Shown: positions 33,348 through 45,993, counted from the first letter of the stretch. The stretch: 64,000 bases of DNA from Chlamydoabsidia padenii (GCA_025330725.1 JAIWND010000001.1:2300501-2364500), one strand, 5' to 3'. Numbers and translations are program-made. Notes: a model not told the origin generated them from the letters alone.

Positions 33348-35379
33348 CTACAGACTACCTTGGGCAAGGATGACCTTTGTCAAAGGACTAGCACGTTTTG
33401 CAAACCAAAGATACACTTCACCAATACTTTCCAGTTCTTCCATGTATTGTTCCATAAGATGATGAGGCAAAGGGACATATTCAGTAATCACATTATCCTT
33501 GGCCTTCATTTCTTGTTCGAATTCATCATGTTCCACCGGCTTGCCATCAAAGTCATAAGATTTCAATCGATGGACTAGCTTGTTTTTGTGATCCCCATGT
33601 GGATCAAAGTCCACCCCATGTTTGGCCAAGAATTGAATCGTATTCGCCCACCCAATTGAAGGAAGCACATACACATCAAACCCATACTGATCAATCATTT
33701 GTCGCACCACACGTTTACACTGAGCCACCGACCGTCTGCGTTTTTCCGCTACATCCAATCCTTGTTCGTCAAAAGTAACATCCCACCGGTTAGGAGGTCC
33801 AAATTCCAGCACGGCATTTTCCACCAAGCCGGCCCCAAACAGTTTCGAAGCGGATTCGAGTGCATGCAACTCAAACCCTTCGACATCAATCTTTAAAAAA
33901 TGGATAGGATGACGGAAACTGACATGTTCCGGCATCACCTTGGCAGTATCGTGTCCTTGTTTTTCTTGTTCCAGACCTCTCTTGAGGGCAGCCGCATATT
34001 CCCCACCGAGTTCTTCAGGGTACATTAGGGTCTTTTGTGTTGATCGGGCTTGTTGGAATGTGTAGAGGAGATCGTAGCTGGGGATAGCGTCCAGTCGGAT
34101 GGTTTGCGTGTTGATGGCCGAGTTGGCATTGTTATAGTCCAGGGATCCCACACCACCGTCATCGACTTCGAAACCGCTCATATGCAGTTCTCGGTAGCCG
34201 TCCAGTACTGCAAAGGGGAGGACACGCACGCGATCGGAGATTTGATTAGCACGGATACCGAAATTGATCACACCTAAACCAATAAATATAATTTAATTAA
34301 TTAGTGTCGATCCTAATGTGTGTGTGTGTGTGTGTGTGTCAACTTACTTCGTAAATGGGTTTGAGGTTCAAAGGCAATAGCATGAGCACCACTAGCACCA
34401 GCCACCATGGAGAATAAACCATGGTTTGATCCTAATAAAAAAAAGTTGGAGTTAATTTTTTCTTTTTACAAAGTCGAATTACCCTATTCAGAAATCTAAA
34501 ACATCCGCCCGCGCTGAATTTAATTTTTTTTTTTGGTCTTACCTGCATCAATCATCACCAAAGGAGTAGATCTATCCGGATCACGACGATGGACGCGAAG
34601 AATCCATTTCATCAAACTATAGATTCGATGTTCCCGATTATAATGATTGACAATAGAGGGAAAGTGACCATCGGAAGCAATAAAAACGTCAGGTTTACTG
34701 TTAATCTGCAAATAGAGCAACAAGTATTTTTAGTACCCATTTCAAACACCGATACTATTAGTTTCCCTTCTTACCACACCCAGTTGCCATGATTCTGCAC
34801 CTTTGGAGTAAGAGATAGACTTTTGTTCATTATTGAATCGAAGTGTTGTCTTGTCAGCTGTAGGTGCCACTGTATTGAGATCGATGGCCAAGTCAGTATG
34901 GGTATCTATAAATATACAATGTCAGCTTACTTTCATGTTTATTTTTATACTATTTTTATTTACCAGGCAAATAGGTGTCAGGTTGTTTAGGAGCTTCCAC
35001 CATGGCTGGAAACTGTACGTCTTGAAGATTGGCTTCTATTTGACCTTGAGCAATTAAATCAGCATGAGGTTCAGGTTGAGGAGAAGGAGGTGGAGGTGGA
35101 GGTGGTTGTTTATCAACGATATCAGGTTGTTGAGGTGGTGGAGGTGGAGGTGGAGGAAAATCTTGTTGATGACGATCATATTCATAATCTTCTTCCTATT
35201 AAACAGTAAAAGTCCATTAAGTTTGGTATACAAGATAATATTTTTACACTTACCGAATGACAAGTGCCAAGTTGTTCACAAGAAGGACGTGGATGATAAG
35301 ACCAAAAGATCAGATTACCAAGGAAGAAAGTCATCACCAAGGCCAATAGCCACGACTTTGTGCAAATCCATAACTTCAT
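33348..35379 (-). CDS. FkbM-type SAM methyltransferase, type II membrane protein
   Basis: Six exons, 5' to 3': 35379-35254, 35195-34964, 34905-34775, 34705-34543, 34431-34348, 34273-33348; 553 residues. An N-terminal signal anchor (about residues 7-27, LLALVMTFFLGNLIFW) is followed by a polyproline stem (PPPPPPPQQ and PPPPPPPSP, residues 55-80). The C-terminal part is an FkbM-family domain: VMIDAGSNHGLFSMVAG (SAM-binding), then IRLDAIPSYD and FLKIDVEGFELHAL, the family hallmark, and VLEFGPPNRWD. The layout suggests a Golgi-lumenal methyltransferase, perhaps for glycans (inference). The acceptor is unknown. A TTTCAAATTCCGC element is 133 bp upstream. Confidence 0.85.
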
Positions 35380-35723
35380 TTTTTAGAGTGAAAAGTAAAA
35401 GAGAAAGAAAGAAAAATTGATCGAAACCGAAAAAGTTAAATGACCGTGGCAAGTAAATCCTCCTGCCTGCCTTAAAAAAAAAAAAAAAAAGCGGGGTACC
35501 GTTAATGAGTGTTTCAAATTCCGCAAACTATCCGCTTTTTTTGGAAGTGATCTCCTGACAAAAATAAAAATAAAAATCATTTTTTTTCTTTTTGTTTTCT
35601 TTCTCTTTCTCTTCCTCCTCCTCTTATATACTTGAAATAGTTTGACTGTTTTGTATTCTACTCTTTGACTTTATCATTAACAAAAAGAAAAAAAAAAGAA
35701 TAAACTACTACTACTATAAGGTC
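35380..35723. other. Divergent promoter between FkbM-type and SIP5-like genes
   Basis: A17 tract at 35474-35490, recurring element at 35512-35524, C/T-rich leader before the SIP5-like ATG. No gene. Confidence 0.5.
35512..35524 (-). promoter_or_regulatory. TTTCAAATTCCGC element (site 12)
   Basis: 133 bp upstream of the FkbM-type gene and 200 bp upstream of the SIP5-like gene. Confidence 0.4.
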
Positions 35724-36843
35724 ATGGGTACGGTTACATCTAAGGAAGAAAAAACGGTGGACGGAGGATATCCTTATACTATTGGACTCTATGCTAATGT
35801 GACTCCTGACTATGATAAAAAAGTGGTACGTAAACTCATCACTTCAAGAAAACTCGCTCCCTTTTACAAAGGCAAGTAAAGATGACTGACTGAAACATGT
35901 GTGATATGCTAAAAACTGTCTCACCATATTAGGTCTCGACGAAGTGGATGCTGTATCTGGTAAAACACCTACAACGTCATCAACGCCCAAAAACAACAAC
36001 AGTCTATTGTATGCGGATGCTGTAGAATGTCCTATCTGCTTTTTGGTAAGTTGAGAAAAGAAAAATCATTATGCAAATCTCACGCTCATGACTTTTTTTT
36101 CTTTTTTTTTTTTTTTAATTAGTATTATCCATCCAATATCAACTACTCCAAATGTTGTGATCAACCTATTTGTACTGAATGTGTAGTGCAACTCAAAAGG
36201 ACTGATCCAGCTATACCTACCTGTTGTCCATTTTGTGTCCAACCGAATTTTGGGATCCTCTATCATCTTCCCTCTTCTGTTACTCACTCTGATGTAAGTT
36301 TAAGTATATACATATATGAATCCTCTGTTTATCGACCTCTTTTTTTTTTTTATTTATAAAGAGATACGCAGCCATGTTTTCTACGACTCCGTCCTGTCAT
36401 CACGTTCTCACTAAAAATGTTATTACTCGATCCACTTCTGGTCAAGACATACCACCCAACTCATCACTACAACAAACTAATAGTCAAACAAGACGATCCC
36501 TTGCCAAACAAAAACCTTCCATGATTGTACTTGTTGGTATGTAAAAATGACAAGTGACTATAAATAAGGAATATGATTAACATTATCATTTATAATAGAT
36601 CATCTTCGACCTGGATGTGATACTCAACCCACATCCATCAATACCATGGAATCTTCATTGCCATTACGAAGATATTATGCCACTGACATGACAATGGAAA
36701 CTCCAAGTTTTGAAGAATGGATGGTCATGGAAGCCGTCAGACGATCTTTACAAGATCAACAACAACAACACATGTCTACTCGTCACGATACCAATCAACG
36801 AACAACGACCATTGCATCAGATGATTCTTCCATCTTGTGCTGA
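35724..36843 (+). CDS. SIP5: SIP5-like RING-type protein
   Basis: Homologue of yeast Sip5, which links Snf1 kinase and the Reg1/Glc7 phosphatase. Five exons: 35724-35871, 35933-36045, 36123-36293, 36362-36536, 36599-36843; 283 residues. RKLAPFYKGLDEVD is the family N-terminal motif. The zinc-binding part reads AVECPICFLYYP, then CCDQPICTECVVQL and CCPFC. A late helix, FEEWMVMEAVRRSLQDQ, resembles a ubiquitin-interacting motif. The first intron appears to start with GC (AAAG/GCAAGT); a GT donor nearby would break frame. Gly2 follows the initiator Met, but a myristoylation site is not certain. Confidence 0.85.
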
Positions 36844-37325
36844 TGACTGGGTCCTCTTGCATTTATGTACATTTATTATCGTTTTGTTGTTTATATTATA
36901 GCCTTTTTATCTATATACATTTATACATATCATCCTCTTTTTATTATTATTTGACAACTCCGCATATACTAGCTTATTCCCCCCCCCCCAAAGTCGTCAT
37001 TAAAGGACCATAAATAAAGTTGGCTTATTGTTTATTGCATTGATGGACTCAGTTTACTTTCTAGAGACTTTAAATCCCACCAAGTGAAGTGAAGCATGCA
37101 TTAACCCACTGATAATGCTGATCCGCATAATTGTTAAAATATCGTATATTTCTTTTACACACACATAAATCCACTACATATATATATAGTATATATAATG
37201 AAGACCCACCAATACATCTTGTTAAAAATAATAAAGATTTTTATTTCAAAAGATATAAAGATATATATATATATAAAAGTATATACAAATGAGAGAGGTG
37301 GGATGGAATAAACTACAAAAAGATA
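36844..37325. other. Intergenic between convergent genes
   Basis: T-rich and (TA)n-rich 3' flanks, with a C9 tract near 36980. No gene seen. Confidence 0.5.
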
Positions 37326-38524
37326 CTAGCCATAAGGAGATATTTTGCGTTTCTTATTGTTCGTTGGTGATGGACTGGCATTTGTTGATAAAATAGGTGA
37401 TGGAATGGTACGAGTCATTGGTGTCTGTAGATTGTTATTGTTGTAAAATTCAGAATAAAAAGATAAAGACAGTGTTGGATCATTCCAATCAGATGAAGGT
37501 GTTGGTAACAGTGGCGGATCGTTGGCGGTAAAGAGAGGTGAAGAAGATTGATACAAAGGTGGCATCCACAAGTTCATTGGGACTTGTGATGGAACACATG
37601 GTCCCACCGGAGGAGAACAAGGTGCAGTCCAAATCGGGTTATAACCAACCATTGGTGCTGTGTTGATATAAGACATTGGTAGAGACTGTTGTTGTTCATC
37701 ATGATGCGAGATAACTTGTTGTGGTGGAGATGGTACGGGTGACGATGTTGTTGATGATTGACAAGAGGTGGTCGAGTATGGATTTGATTCTTCATCCAAT
37801 ACGTTGGGTGTTAGGAGTAAATCGTAATGTGGAGTAGAGGATACCTATATAAAGTGACTATTTGATCAGAGATTGTGTTTTTATCATTTAGCTTCTTACC
37901 TTTGTTGTGGTCTTTTTATGGGGTTTTGAATCGATGGTTGTTTCTTGGGCGGCGGGTACAATCACTTGTTGTTGTACATGAGATGTACAAGGTGTTTGTG
38001 TGATTGGTTTCTTGGTTACTTGTTGGTCTTGATCCACCACCGCATCATTGGTTTCAAACTATATAAAATAACAATTAGGTCTAGTCAGTCTGCATAAGAA
38101 ACTAGACGAATCAACACGAGATTTTTTATTAAAAGTCCGCCAACTTACATCGACATTGCTTTTAGTTTCATGTGGTTCATTGTACTACGTCAAAAAAAAA
38201 AAGTGAGCCGATAACATCCCAAAAGCCCTGTCAAGAATATTCGTTCGACTTACTTGAGTGTATTCCATTAGTAATTTGTCCATATCTTGACTAGAATACT
38301 GTATGAGTTTATTGTTGGAAGTGAATATCATCAAGGCCACTTCACAGTTACATAATACACTGAGTTCGTATGCTTTCTTCATCAAACCGTGTTTTCTTTT
38401 GAGAAAAGTCACCTATATATATATATATAAAGTCAGTATGTACATAAATTCATTTCATATGTTTGATTACCTGTTTGTTGCGTTCATCTTCAATTGGTTG
38501 GATCTTGATCTTTTTGCGTCCCAT
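37326..38524 (-). CDS. MEF2/Rlm1-type MADS-box transcription factor
   Basis: Nuclear DNA-binding protein. Five exons, 5' to 3': 38524-38471, 38412-38254, 38184-38149, 38058-37900, 37844-37326; 308 residues. The MADS domain (residues 1-60) opens [18 protein letters not shown] and continues with [19 protein letters not shown]. The MEF2-specific extension includes [17 protein letters not shown]. This is the MEF2 rather than SRF type, and yeast Rlm1 (cell-wall integrity) is the likely functional counterpart (inference). The remaining 190 residues are Ser/Pro/Gln-rich with a basic end ([11 protein letters not shown]). Exon 3 has only 36 bp, encoding the MEF2 extension. Confidence 0.94.
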
Positions 38525-39047
38525 TAGCGAGTGTACTAAAGCGTGTCAGTCAAAAAAAAAAAAAAAAAAAAAATTAAAAGAGAGAGCTTTAATATTCAAA
38601 ACATGCGCGGACCCTATTCACTACTTTTTACCTGTAGTAAAGTAATACTAGAGGTTGGTTCCAATAATTGTGTTTGTCGAATGCTTCAATAGGTGGCAGA
38701 CAACAAGGAAGGTTATAAAAAAAAAAAGAAGAAAGAGAAAGAAAGACAAAGAAAAAGGGTGGCCCTACTTTCCTTTTTTTAAAACCCAGCCTCGGCTGAG
38801 CATTGACACCGACGAGTCGGGGTTTATAATTGTATGTGTGGTCCCCCACCCCCCTACAAGTGATAACGACCCTGGGTCACCATGTTAGCCCATCACATCA
38901 ATGTAGCAAAACAAAACAAAGAAAGTCTTTTCCTTTTACAGTAAAATGGTGGATCCATAAAAAAAAAGAGACAGTTTATATATTTAGATATACTACACAA
39001 TAATAATAATAGCATTAGCAATAAAGTAAATAATGATACATTCTACA
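38525..39047. other. Intergenic: MADS promoter and creC 3' flank
   Basis: A21 tract near 38552-38572, an A-rich run at 38718-38757 and CATGCGCGG. No gene: a 77-codon frame at 38655-38888 is low complexity. Confidence 0.5.
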
Positions 39048-41726
39048 TTAGGGCCTGCCCCATGTTCTAATCCGCCCCCTTCTATCCACCGTATAAATTC
39101 CATCTTGCCGAAACACCACATCCACACATGGATCAGCATGTAAAGTTCGAATGGTGCTGGGTTGTAAGAGAGGGACTTGCGTCTTGTTTGGTGCTGGGTG
39201 CAATGTCGGCATTGATAGATGTGTATTTTCAAACACCGATGTCTTTTTCGGCAAAGTGGATAAACGGTGATGGGTTGATCGTTTCTTGGATCCAAATGTA
39301 TGATGATCTGGTGGTTGATTTGTAGTGGGTGGTATTGCTTCGGCGTCATCATGTCGATCAAATATGTGTGCCAACGTTGGGGTTCTAGACTTGATAGATT
39401 CTACACCAATCATTGAGAAATGATGGATATCCTTTGGACTTTTCTTTGGCACGGTTGTGCGATGTTTCTATTAGGGAAGGTGATTAGTGAGAAGGAAAAA
39501 AAACGATAAGGGGGGGTTTTTTTTTCTTGCTTACCGTTTTAGGTCGATGAAGGGCACTATAGGAGAAATCCCATAATATCAACTTGCAGTCTTCACCAAC
39601 ACTACCAAACCTGTACCCTTTGTCATCACAACGGTAAGGATCAAATGCCACCTTTGTCACCTAGAGAAAATAAGGGTGGTTAATAGACTAGAATAAGTTT
39701 ATCCCTTGTTTGCATTACCCAAGATTTGTGGCCTTGGCAGCGTGCTACTAATCTCTTTTCCGTAACGCCCCATATTGTCACCAGGTCATCTTGTCCTCCA
39801 GTCTAAAAAAAAAAAAAGAAGCTTTTTAGTTAGTGATTCTGTATATCTTTTGAGAGAGAGAGAGTGCGTGTTCTTACCAGTAGATATCTTCCATCCGGAC
39901 TCCATGCCACACAAAGAAAGTTACCATAGTAACTTGTAAAGATATCCAACACCCTATCATCAAAAATGATGAGCCACCCGACAATCAAAGCCCTAAAAAT
40001 TCCATCTTTATTGTGTTACCTTTCTTGATGATAGTCCATGATCAGTAGGGTTCCATCCATACCCAGTATAGCAAGATGAATACCATCCGGAGAGAATTCA
40101 AATGCCACAATACCTTTTTCATTCACCGACCAGTGAGAGACTGGATTGTATTTCGCACTTTTATGTGGTCGAGTAGCATGGAATCTATCAAGAGGAAATC
40201 TATTTAGTTTTGTCATTGTTCATCACGTATTTAGAAAACTTACTGTTGTTCTGTTCCAGAGGATGGTGTTGTATAAGCTTGATCTTCTCGATCTTTATCC
40301 AGAATCAATATGGTGCCATCAGAGAATGACGCCAAAAACAGATCTTCAGAGCCCGGAATCCATTTCACATTTGTCACCGATCCTCGTTTCATATTGCCCT
40401 ACAAAGTAAAGTGTGTAAGTTATTACGCACATTTTTCTTTTTTGTTCCAACAATAAAAATAAAAAAAGTTACTTACGTCCTTATTGAGTCTAAAGTATTT
40501 ACTTGTAAGAGGATCATACCAGACACAATCACCCGAGGAGAAGCCAATGATCACATCTAAATGTTCACTAGATCTTGTTACCAAATTGACATCATGACAG
40601 GTAGGGTAGGCTTTAGTAAAGACGATCCTAGATAATGGGTCCTAAAGAAAATACAAGAATGAGGGGTTGTTGTTTTTTTCATCAAGCCAAGAATCATGTT
40701 TTTTTTTTATTATTACCTTTGGGTTCCCTTTTGCATCCATCCATAAAAAACTAGTCCCCACATTGAAGAAAACAAAACTGTCATCCATAGTACGATTAGC
40801 CAACACCTGAGTCAATCGATCATGAATGATCATCCGTAAAACAAAGCTTGATTTCGTCTTGACCAGATTATTCTTGGGTTTCCGTTGAGACGAGTGCATA
40901 TAACGCACACTGTTCCGCCTAGAGAATAAAGCAGACAGAGAGCTGACACTGGTGGAGAGATCTGTCGAGTCGATATGATGTAAAGGTGTGGAGGAGGTCG
41001 GAGTCGGAGTGGCCCCGTTAGCATTATTGGGACTACCTGTGGGAATACTCGAGTTTGGTGTTGCACGAGAATGCGGTGGTGTCAATGTCCCGGGTTGGAA
41101 GGAGGATCGTGCATTGGGAATAGGCAGAGCGGTGGATCGAGTGATATCCATCGATGAATGATTGATTGTTGATACTAATGATGGTGATAGTTGTGGTGCA
41201 GGTTGTTGTACAATGAGTGGAGTGGATATTGTTCTTGTCGCTTCTAGTGATAATGGTGGTGGAGGTTGTAAAGAGGATAATGTGACAGTGGATGATATGA
41301 TGTCGTCTTCTTCATCATGATGATATAGTGGATGATGATGATCGGTTGTTGATGAATTAGTCGTGGTCACTGAGGATGATGTGACCAGTCGTTGTTTAGG
41401 TCGTACATCCAAAATAGTAATACTGGTTCCTGAGGAAAATTGTGGCGCAATAGTATCAAAGTGTATTTCGTTTATCAAGTGATAGGTTCCTTCAGCCGTT
41501 TGAAAGTTGTCACAGTTGAATTCTTTGTTACTTGGTGGGCAGGGTTTTAACAGTTTAGTGAGATGACTTGATCGGTTGTATTGTGATGGGGGTGAGATGG
41601 ATGGTCCAGAAGCAACTAGTGCCTAGTCATGAGAATGTTAATGTTTTATATTCATAATAACCAAACCCGCCACATACTAATGTTCTCCTTCTTCGAGTGT
41701 CTTACCGTTTGCAAATAGCCATCCAT
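39048..41726 (-). CDS. creC: WD40 protein of the creC/WDR20 family
   Basis: Aspergillus CreC stabilises the deubiquitinase CreB in carbon catabolite repression, and WDR20 does so for USP12/46. Nine exons, 5' to 3': 41726-41706, 41622-40717, 40641-40477, 40398-40244, 40184-40020, 39953-39878, 39802-39719, 39660-39535, 39467-39048; 705 residues. A Ser/Thr/Pro-rich N-terminal region carries a long low-complexity insert (residues 70-230). WD units follow: [57 protein letters not shown] and [21 protein letters not shown] with LWDF, the family signature. The closing unit ends in [13 protein letters not shown]. First exon 21 bp. Confidence 0.88.
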
Positions 41727-42265
41727 TCAGTCTACGGTTGATTAGTAAGGTAAGAGAGGATAAAAGTAACCAAACTACAGTAAGAAGATCTTGTCAAGTT
41801 AAGAGGAGGAGGAAGGAGAAAAGAGAGTTTGAAGAAGAATAAAGTGTTAATGGACACAAAAGTATAGGAAATAAAGAAATAGCAATAGAAAGAAGAAAGA
41901 AGAAAGAAAAAGGCTTTAATTGGCACAAAAACCCTTTTTTTTTTTCTTTGCGCTTGTGACTTGCCCAATAAGATTCGACCCTATTTTTGCGCTTCCCCAA
42001 CCTCCTCCGACATAAAAAAAAAAAAAAAAAAGTTCATTCCATTGAAAAAGTAAACCATTGTCCATTTACCAATTCGGCTCCTTGTCTTGATTTTTCAAAA
42101 TCCATCTGATAATGCGTTATCAACGCTTTTGTGTCATCTTATCCTGCCTCCCCGTCTGCCGGGATGTTAAAGCGCCGATTAAAAGTTCTCCATGATTAAA
42201 TAAAAAGCAGGGTTCCCCGTTCCCCTCCTTTCTTTTCTCTTTCTTCCTAATCTCTTATAAATAGT
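41727..42265. other. Divergent promoter between creC and hydrolase-phosphatase genes
   Basis: GA-rich leader on the creC side (41800-41910), A18 at 42014-42031, and a T/C-rich leader ending in CTTATAAATAGT directly before the plus-strand ATG. No gene. Confidence 0.45.
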
Positions 42266-44586
42266 ATGACCCTTATTCATATCCGAACGAAATCTGGTGA
42301 CAAGATTGCTGGAATACTTGAAAAGAAACCTGAACTCAATCCTGCTCGAACACAACCTCGATTGATACTGATCGCTCATGGCACCTTGGGTAAAGTAACG
42401 AACGGTACGTCAAGTTATACATTGATTACTAACATCTTCAAAAAGGACATAAGAACCACTCGTATCAACCACTATTGGCGGATAAACTTCCTTATTCTAC
42501 CTTTCGATTTGACTATCGTGGTGTTGGCGATAGTAGCGGAGAAACAAGATATGGTAACTTTACTGTAAGTATATCAAGAAAATTCTACAACCTTCTAACC
42601 ATGTGTTTATATATATATATATATATAGGAAGATACTGAAGACTTGTTTTGTATTGCCAACTACTTTGAAAACGAGGGGTATGAAATCTGGTCAGTCATT
42701 GGTCACTCACGTGGTAAGTAACCACGATAGAATACTCCCTTCACTCATTATTTATATATATATATATAACAGGATCCACTTCTTGTTTGAAGTATGCGAC
42801 GACTTGTGATAAACCTTTGGCTCATGTGGTGAATATCTCTGGACGATATGATATGAATGATGATACAACATTGGCTAATCTACCTGAAAACAACAAAAGG
42901 CTACGTGAACAGGTAAATGAAGACAACACACACGCGCACACATCCCTTTATCCCCCACCCCCTTTTATTTGTGGTTGATCTAAGATTTCATTGTCTTTGA
43001 TGGTTGTAGGGTTACTTTTTATGGTCATTTATGAAAAAGGGACAAATGGTGGAATCAAGGGTGACTTTAAGGGATAGCCAACGATACAAAAAATGGGACA
43101 ACTCATATGGTAAGTGACAAACCGTCCTTAATAAAACTAACAAGATTTTTCAAATATGTAGTGACTCGGATACCTAAAATCACTAGTGTTTTGACTTGCC
43201 ATGGATTAGTCGACAAGGTAAAAAACATGTGATTCATATGACTCGATAGATCACCATTCACACTTTTTTTTGAGAATAGACGGTACCTGCTTCTCATGCT
43301 GCACACTTTGCCAACAATATCTCTACGCACACTTTAAAGTTGATACCTGAAGCGGATCACGAATATACTGGGAAACACGACACATTAATCAACATCATCT
43401 TGGATTACTTTGAACAACATGAAAAGGATGCTTATGTAAAGGCAAAAGCAATGGGACAACATGTATCGGTATGTATTCCTCGGTGGATCGATGTCAAGGG
43501 GGTCAAGAACTTTCGTGATATTGGAGGTTGGCCTTTAAAGGATGGATCTGGTTATATTCGGGAAAGAATTGTATTCAGATGTGGGCAGTAAGTCAACATT
43601 ATCATCACGCTATCTATCTCATCCTATTTTATTAGTCTGGTGAATATCACAGAGGAAGGGATCAAGACTTTGATAAGACTCCATGTTACTGCAGCTTTTG
43701 ATTTCCGGTCGGATCCTGAAATCGAACGTCAAGGCATGGCACCGTAAGGACCCCCCAAAAAAAAGGGCGCGGGGGGAGATTTTACTGGTATTAAAAAAAA
43801 TGCATTTTGTAGGGATATTCCAGGACTCACGCGATACCCTTCAGCCATGTTTTCCAAAGGTGATTACTCTCCGGCTGCTCTGGCGTCTCGATGGAAAGGT
43901 TATTTTGAAGGCCCGCTAGGATTTCCCAAAGTCTACAATGTCATTCTTGAAAAGGCCAAACAACAATATCGTAATATCTTTATGCATATGCTGGAATACC
44001 ATTCAAATCAAAGCACAAAGTCATTGATTGTCCATTGTACAGCTGGAAAGGTAAAAACAAGAGAATGATAGAATGCATTACTCATTTGATCTCTGTTTTT
44101 TTTTTACTACTAGGATCGTACTGGTATTTTTGTCATGCTTCTATTGGGACTTTGTGGTGTTGATGAAGAAAACATTTCTCGGGAATACGCTCTCACAAAT
44201 CTTGGCTATTGGGGTAAAGAAAAGATGAAAAAGAACAAAATTCAATAGACTAATCTAATATTTTGTATAGAGCCTGAAGAAGAGCTGGAAAAAAAGTCGA
44301 TCCTTCTAGGAACATCAATTGACAATATGCGAATGGTGATGTCTGCACCGTAAGTGACTGTATATTTTTTTTATGAATGAAAAGGATGAACATGGATTGA
44401 TTTCTTTAACTATGTAGGTATCTAGCAATGAAAGAAACAATACATCAAGTGAAAGAACGATATGGATCCATTGAAGGATACGTACTTGATGAATGTGGTC
44501 TGACTATGGAACAAGTTCAGGGAATCCGTGATCTTATGGTTATACCCATTCGGTTTGAAGAACGCCAATTATACCGACCGACCTAG
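42266..44586 (+). CDS. Alpha/beta-hydrolase fused to tyrosine phosphatase
   Basis: Two catalytic domains in one frame. Twelve exons: 42266-42389, 42446-42564, 42629-42713, 42773-42912, 43010-43109, 43162-43217, 43280-43587, 43636-43743, 43813-44050, 44114-44213, 44271-44349, 44418-44586; 541 residues. Residues 1-265 are a serine hydrolase: LILIAHGTLGHKN, FRFDYRGVGDS, nucleophile elbow VIGHSRG, and a catalytic His in EADHEYTG. Residues 285-541 are a PF13350-like phosphatase: VKNFRDIGGWPL, AAFDFRSDPEIE and the P-loop HCTAGKDRTG (Cys nucleophile, Arg). The junction lies inside one exon (43280-43587), which spans hydrolase His and phosphatase FRDIGG, so a gene-merging model error is unlikely. Substrates unknown. 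Confidence 0.88.
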
Positions 44587-44827
44587 GGTGACTTGGTCTT
44601 GTAGTAAATAGTATATCCTCTTTTATAATCAATCTAGTAAATACAGATTCCCACTCTTTTAATCAATCATTAATTAACTAATAAACATCATTATCAAAAA
44701 ACACACTGTGTGTAGTATTTGGTGCGGGATACATTCATCATGGTCAGGGGTCAATGCACATCAGCAGTATTTCTATCGCCGCTTCAACATTCCGCTTGCA
44801 CACAGTCAGCTTTCTACTTCAAATCCC

Positions 44828-44859
<32 letters not shown>

Positions 44860-44946
44860 GGTTGGGTTACGTCAATAGTTTTTTTGAACGCGCGGTCTTC
44901 ATTCCTTTTGTACCTTTTTTCTTTCTTTCTTCAATACATCCTCTCT
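44587..44946. other. Intergenic with proteasome beta5 promoter
   Basis: Recurring element at 44818-44830, followed immediately by a T27 tract and a pyrimidine-rich leader. No gene. Confidence 0.5.
44818..44830 (-). promoter_or_regulatory. TTCAAATCCCGCC element (site 13)
   Basis: 117 bp upstream of the proteasome beta5 ATG, with a perfect 12-base core and a T tract directly downstream. Confidence 0.5.
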
Positions 44947-45993
44947 ATGCATCGGTTTGTACAAAAATACTCTTCCTCACCTTTACAACTACCTCATGAA
45001 GTAGACATTACTAAAGTCTGTGGAAGATGGGATTCTGCACAAGCTTTGGCTTTCCCTACTTTTGATATACCTTCAGTCCATAACGTAAGTACCATCTCCA
45101 TAACTCTTTTTTATTTTTTTTTATTTTTTTGGTAGCTTGACTCAGACTTTCACTTTTTTATATATAGCCTGTTGACTTTTTACGGAATGTGACAGATGAA
45201 AACTCGACGGAATACAAGATCAAGATCCAACACGGTACAACCACACTTGCATTCCAATTCCAAGGTGGTGTAGTCGTCGCTGTGGATTCCCGAGCCACCA
45301 TGGGCAACTATATTGGTAAGAATCCAGCATGATACAATATATAAAAGATTAACTAAACAACTCTCTTTGGTAGCTTCACAAACGGTCAAAAAAGTGATTG
45401 AAATCAATCCTTATCTATTGGGTACGCTAGCTGGTGGTGCGGCCGATTGTCAATACTGGGAACGAGAATTGGGTCGTCGTTGTCGTTTATATGAACTTCG
45501 TAACAAGGAACGTATCTCAGTGGCGGCGGCATCCAAACTATTGGCTAATATGGTGTATGCATACAAAGGCATGGGTCTTTCCATGGGTACGATGGTGACA
45601 GGTTGGGATAAATCAGGACCCAACTTGTTTTATGTGGACTCGGATGGTAGTCGGATCAAGGGCGATATTTTCTCGGTAGGCTCTGGATCCACTTTTGCTT
45701 ATGGTGTACTGGATAGTGGGTATGATCATGATTTGTCGGTCAAGGATGCTTTGGAATTGGGAAGACGATCTATTTATCATGCCACACATCGTGATGCCAT
45801 GTCTGGTGGATCTGTCAATCGTAAGTGGATATATATATATATATATATAAACGTTTTATCCCTCTTACCTTTGTCTTGTTTTTTTTTTGTAGTGTATCAT
45901 GTTACTGAAGAAGGTTGGACTTATCATGGTAATCATGATGTTGGTCAATTACACTGGGATTATCAAGATGAAACTGCTCGTGGTGCTCAATAA
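44947..45993 (+). CDS. PRE2: 20S proteasome subunit beta5
   Basis: Chymotrypsin-like catalytic subunit of the 20S core. Four exons: 44947-45084, 45168-45315, 45374-45820, 45893-45993; 277 residues. The propeptide is about 69 residues and is cut in [11 protein letters not shown], leaving Thr70 as nucleophile. The mature part follows the family closely: [54 protein letters not shown] and [14 protein letters not shown]. An N-terminal extension in other frames upstream of 44947 is rejected as T-tract-derived. Confidence 0.96.

Noticed and set aside
44719..44946. N-terminal extension of proteasome beta5
   Set aside because: It reads through a T27 tract and promoter element; the ATG at 44947 gives a normal-length propeptide.
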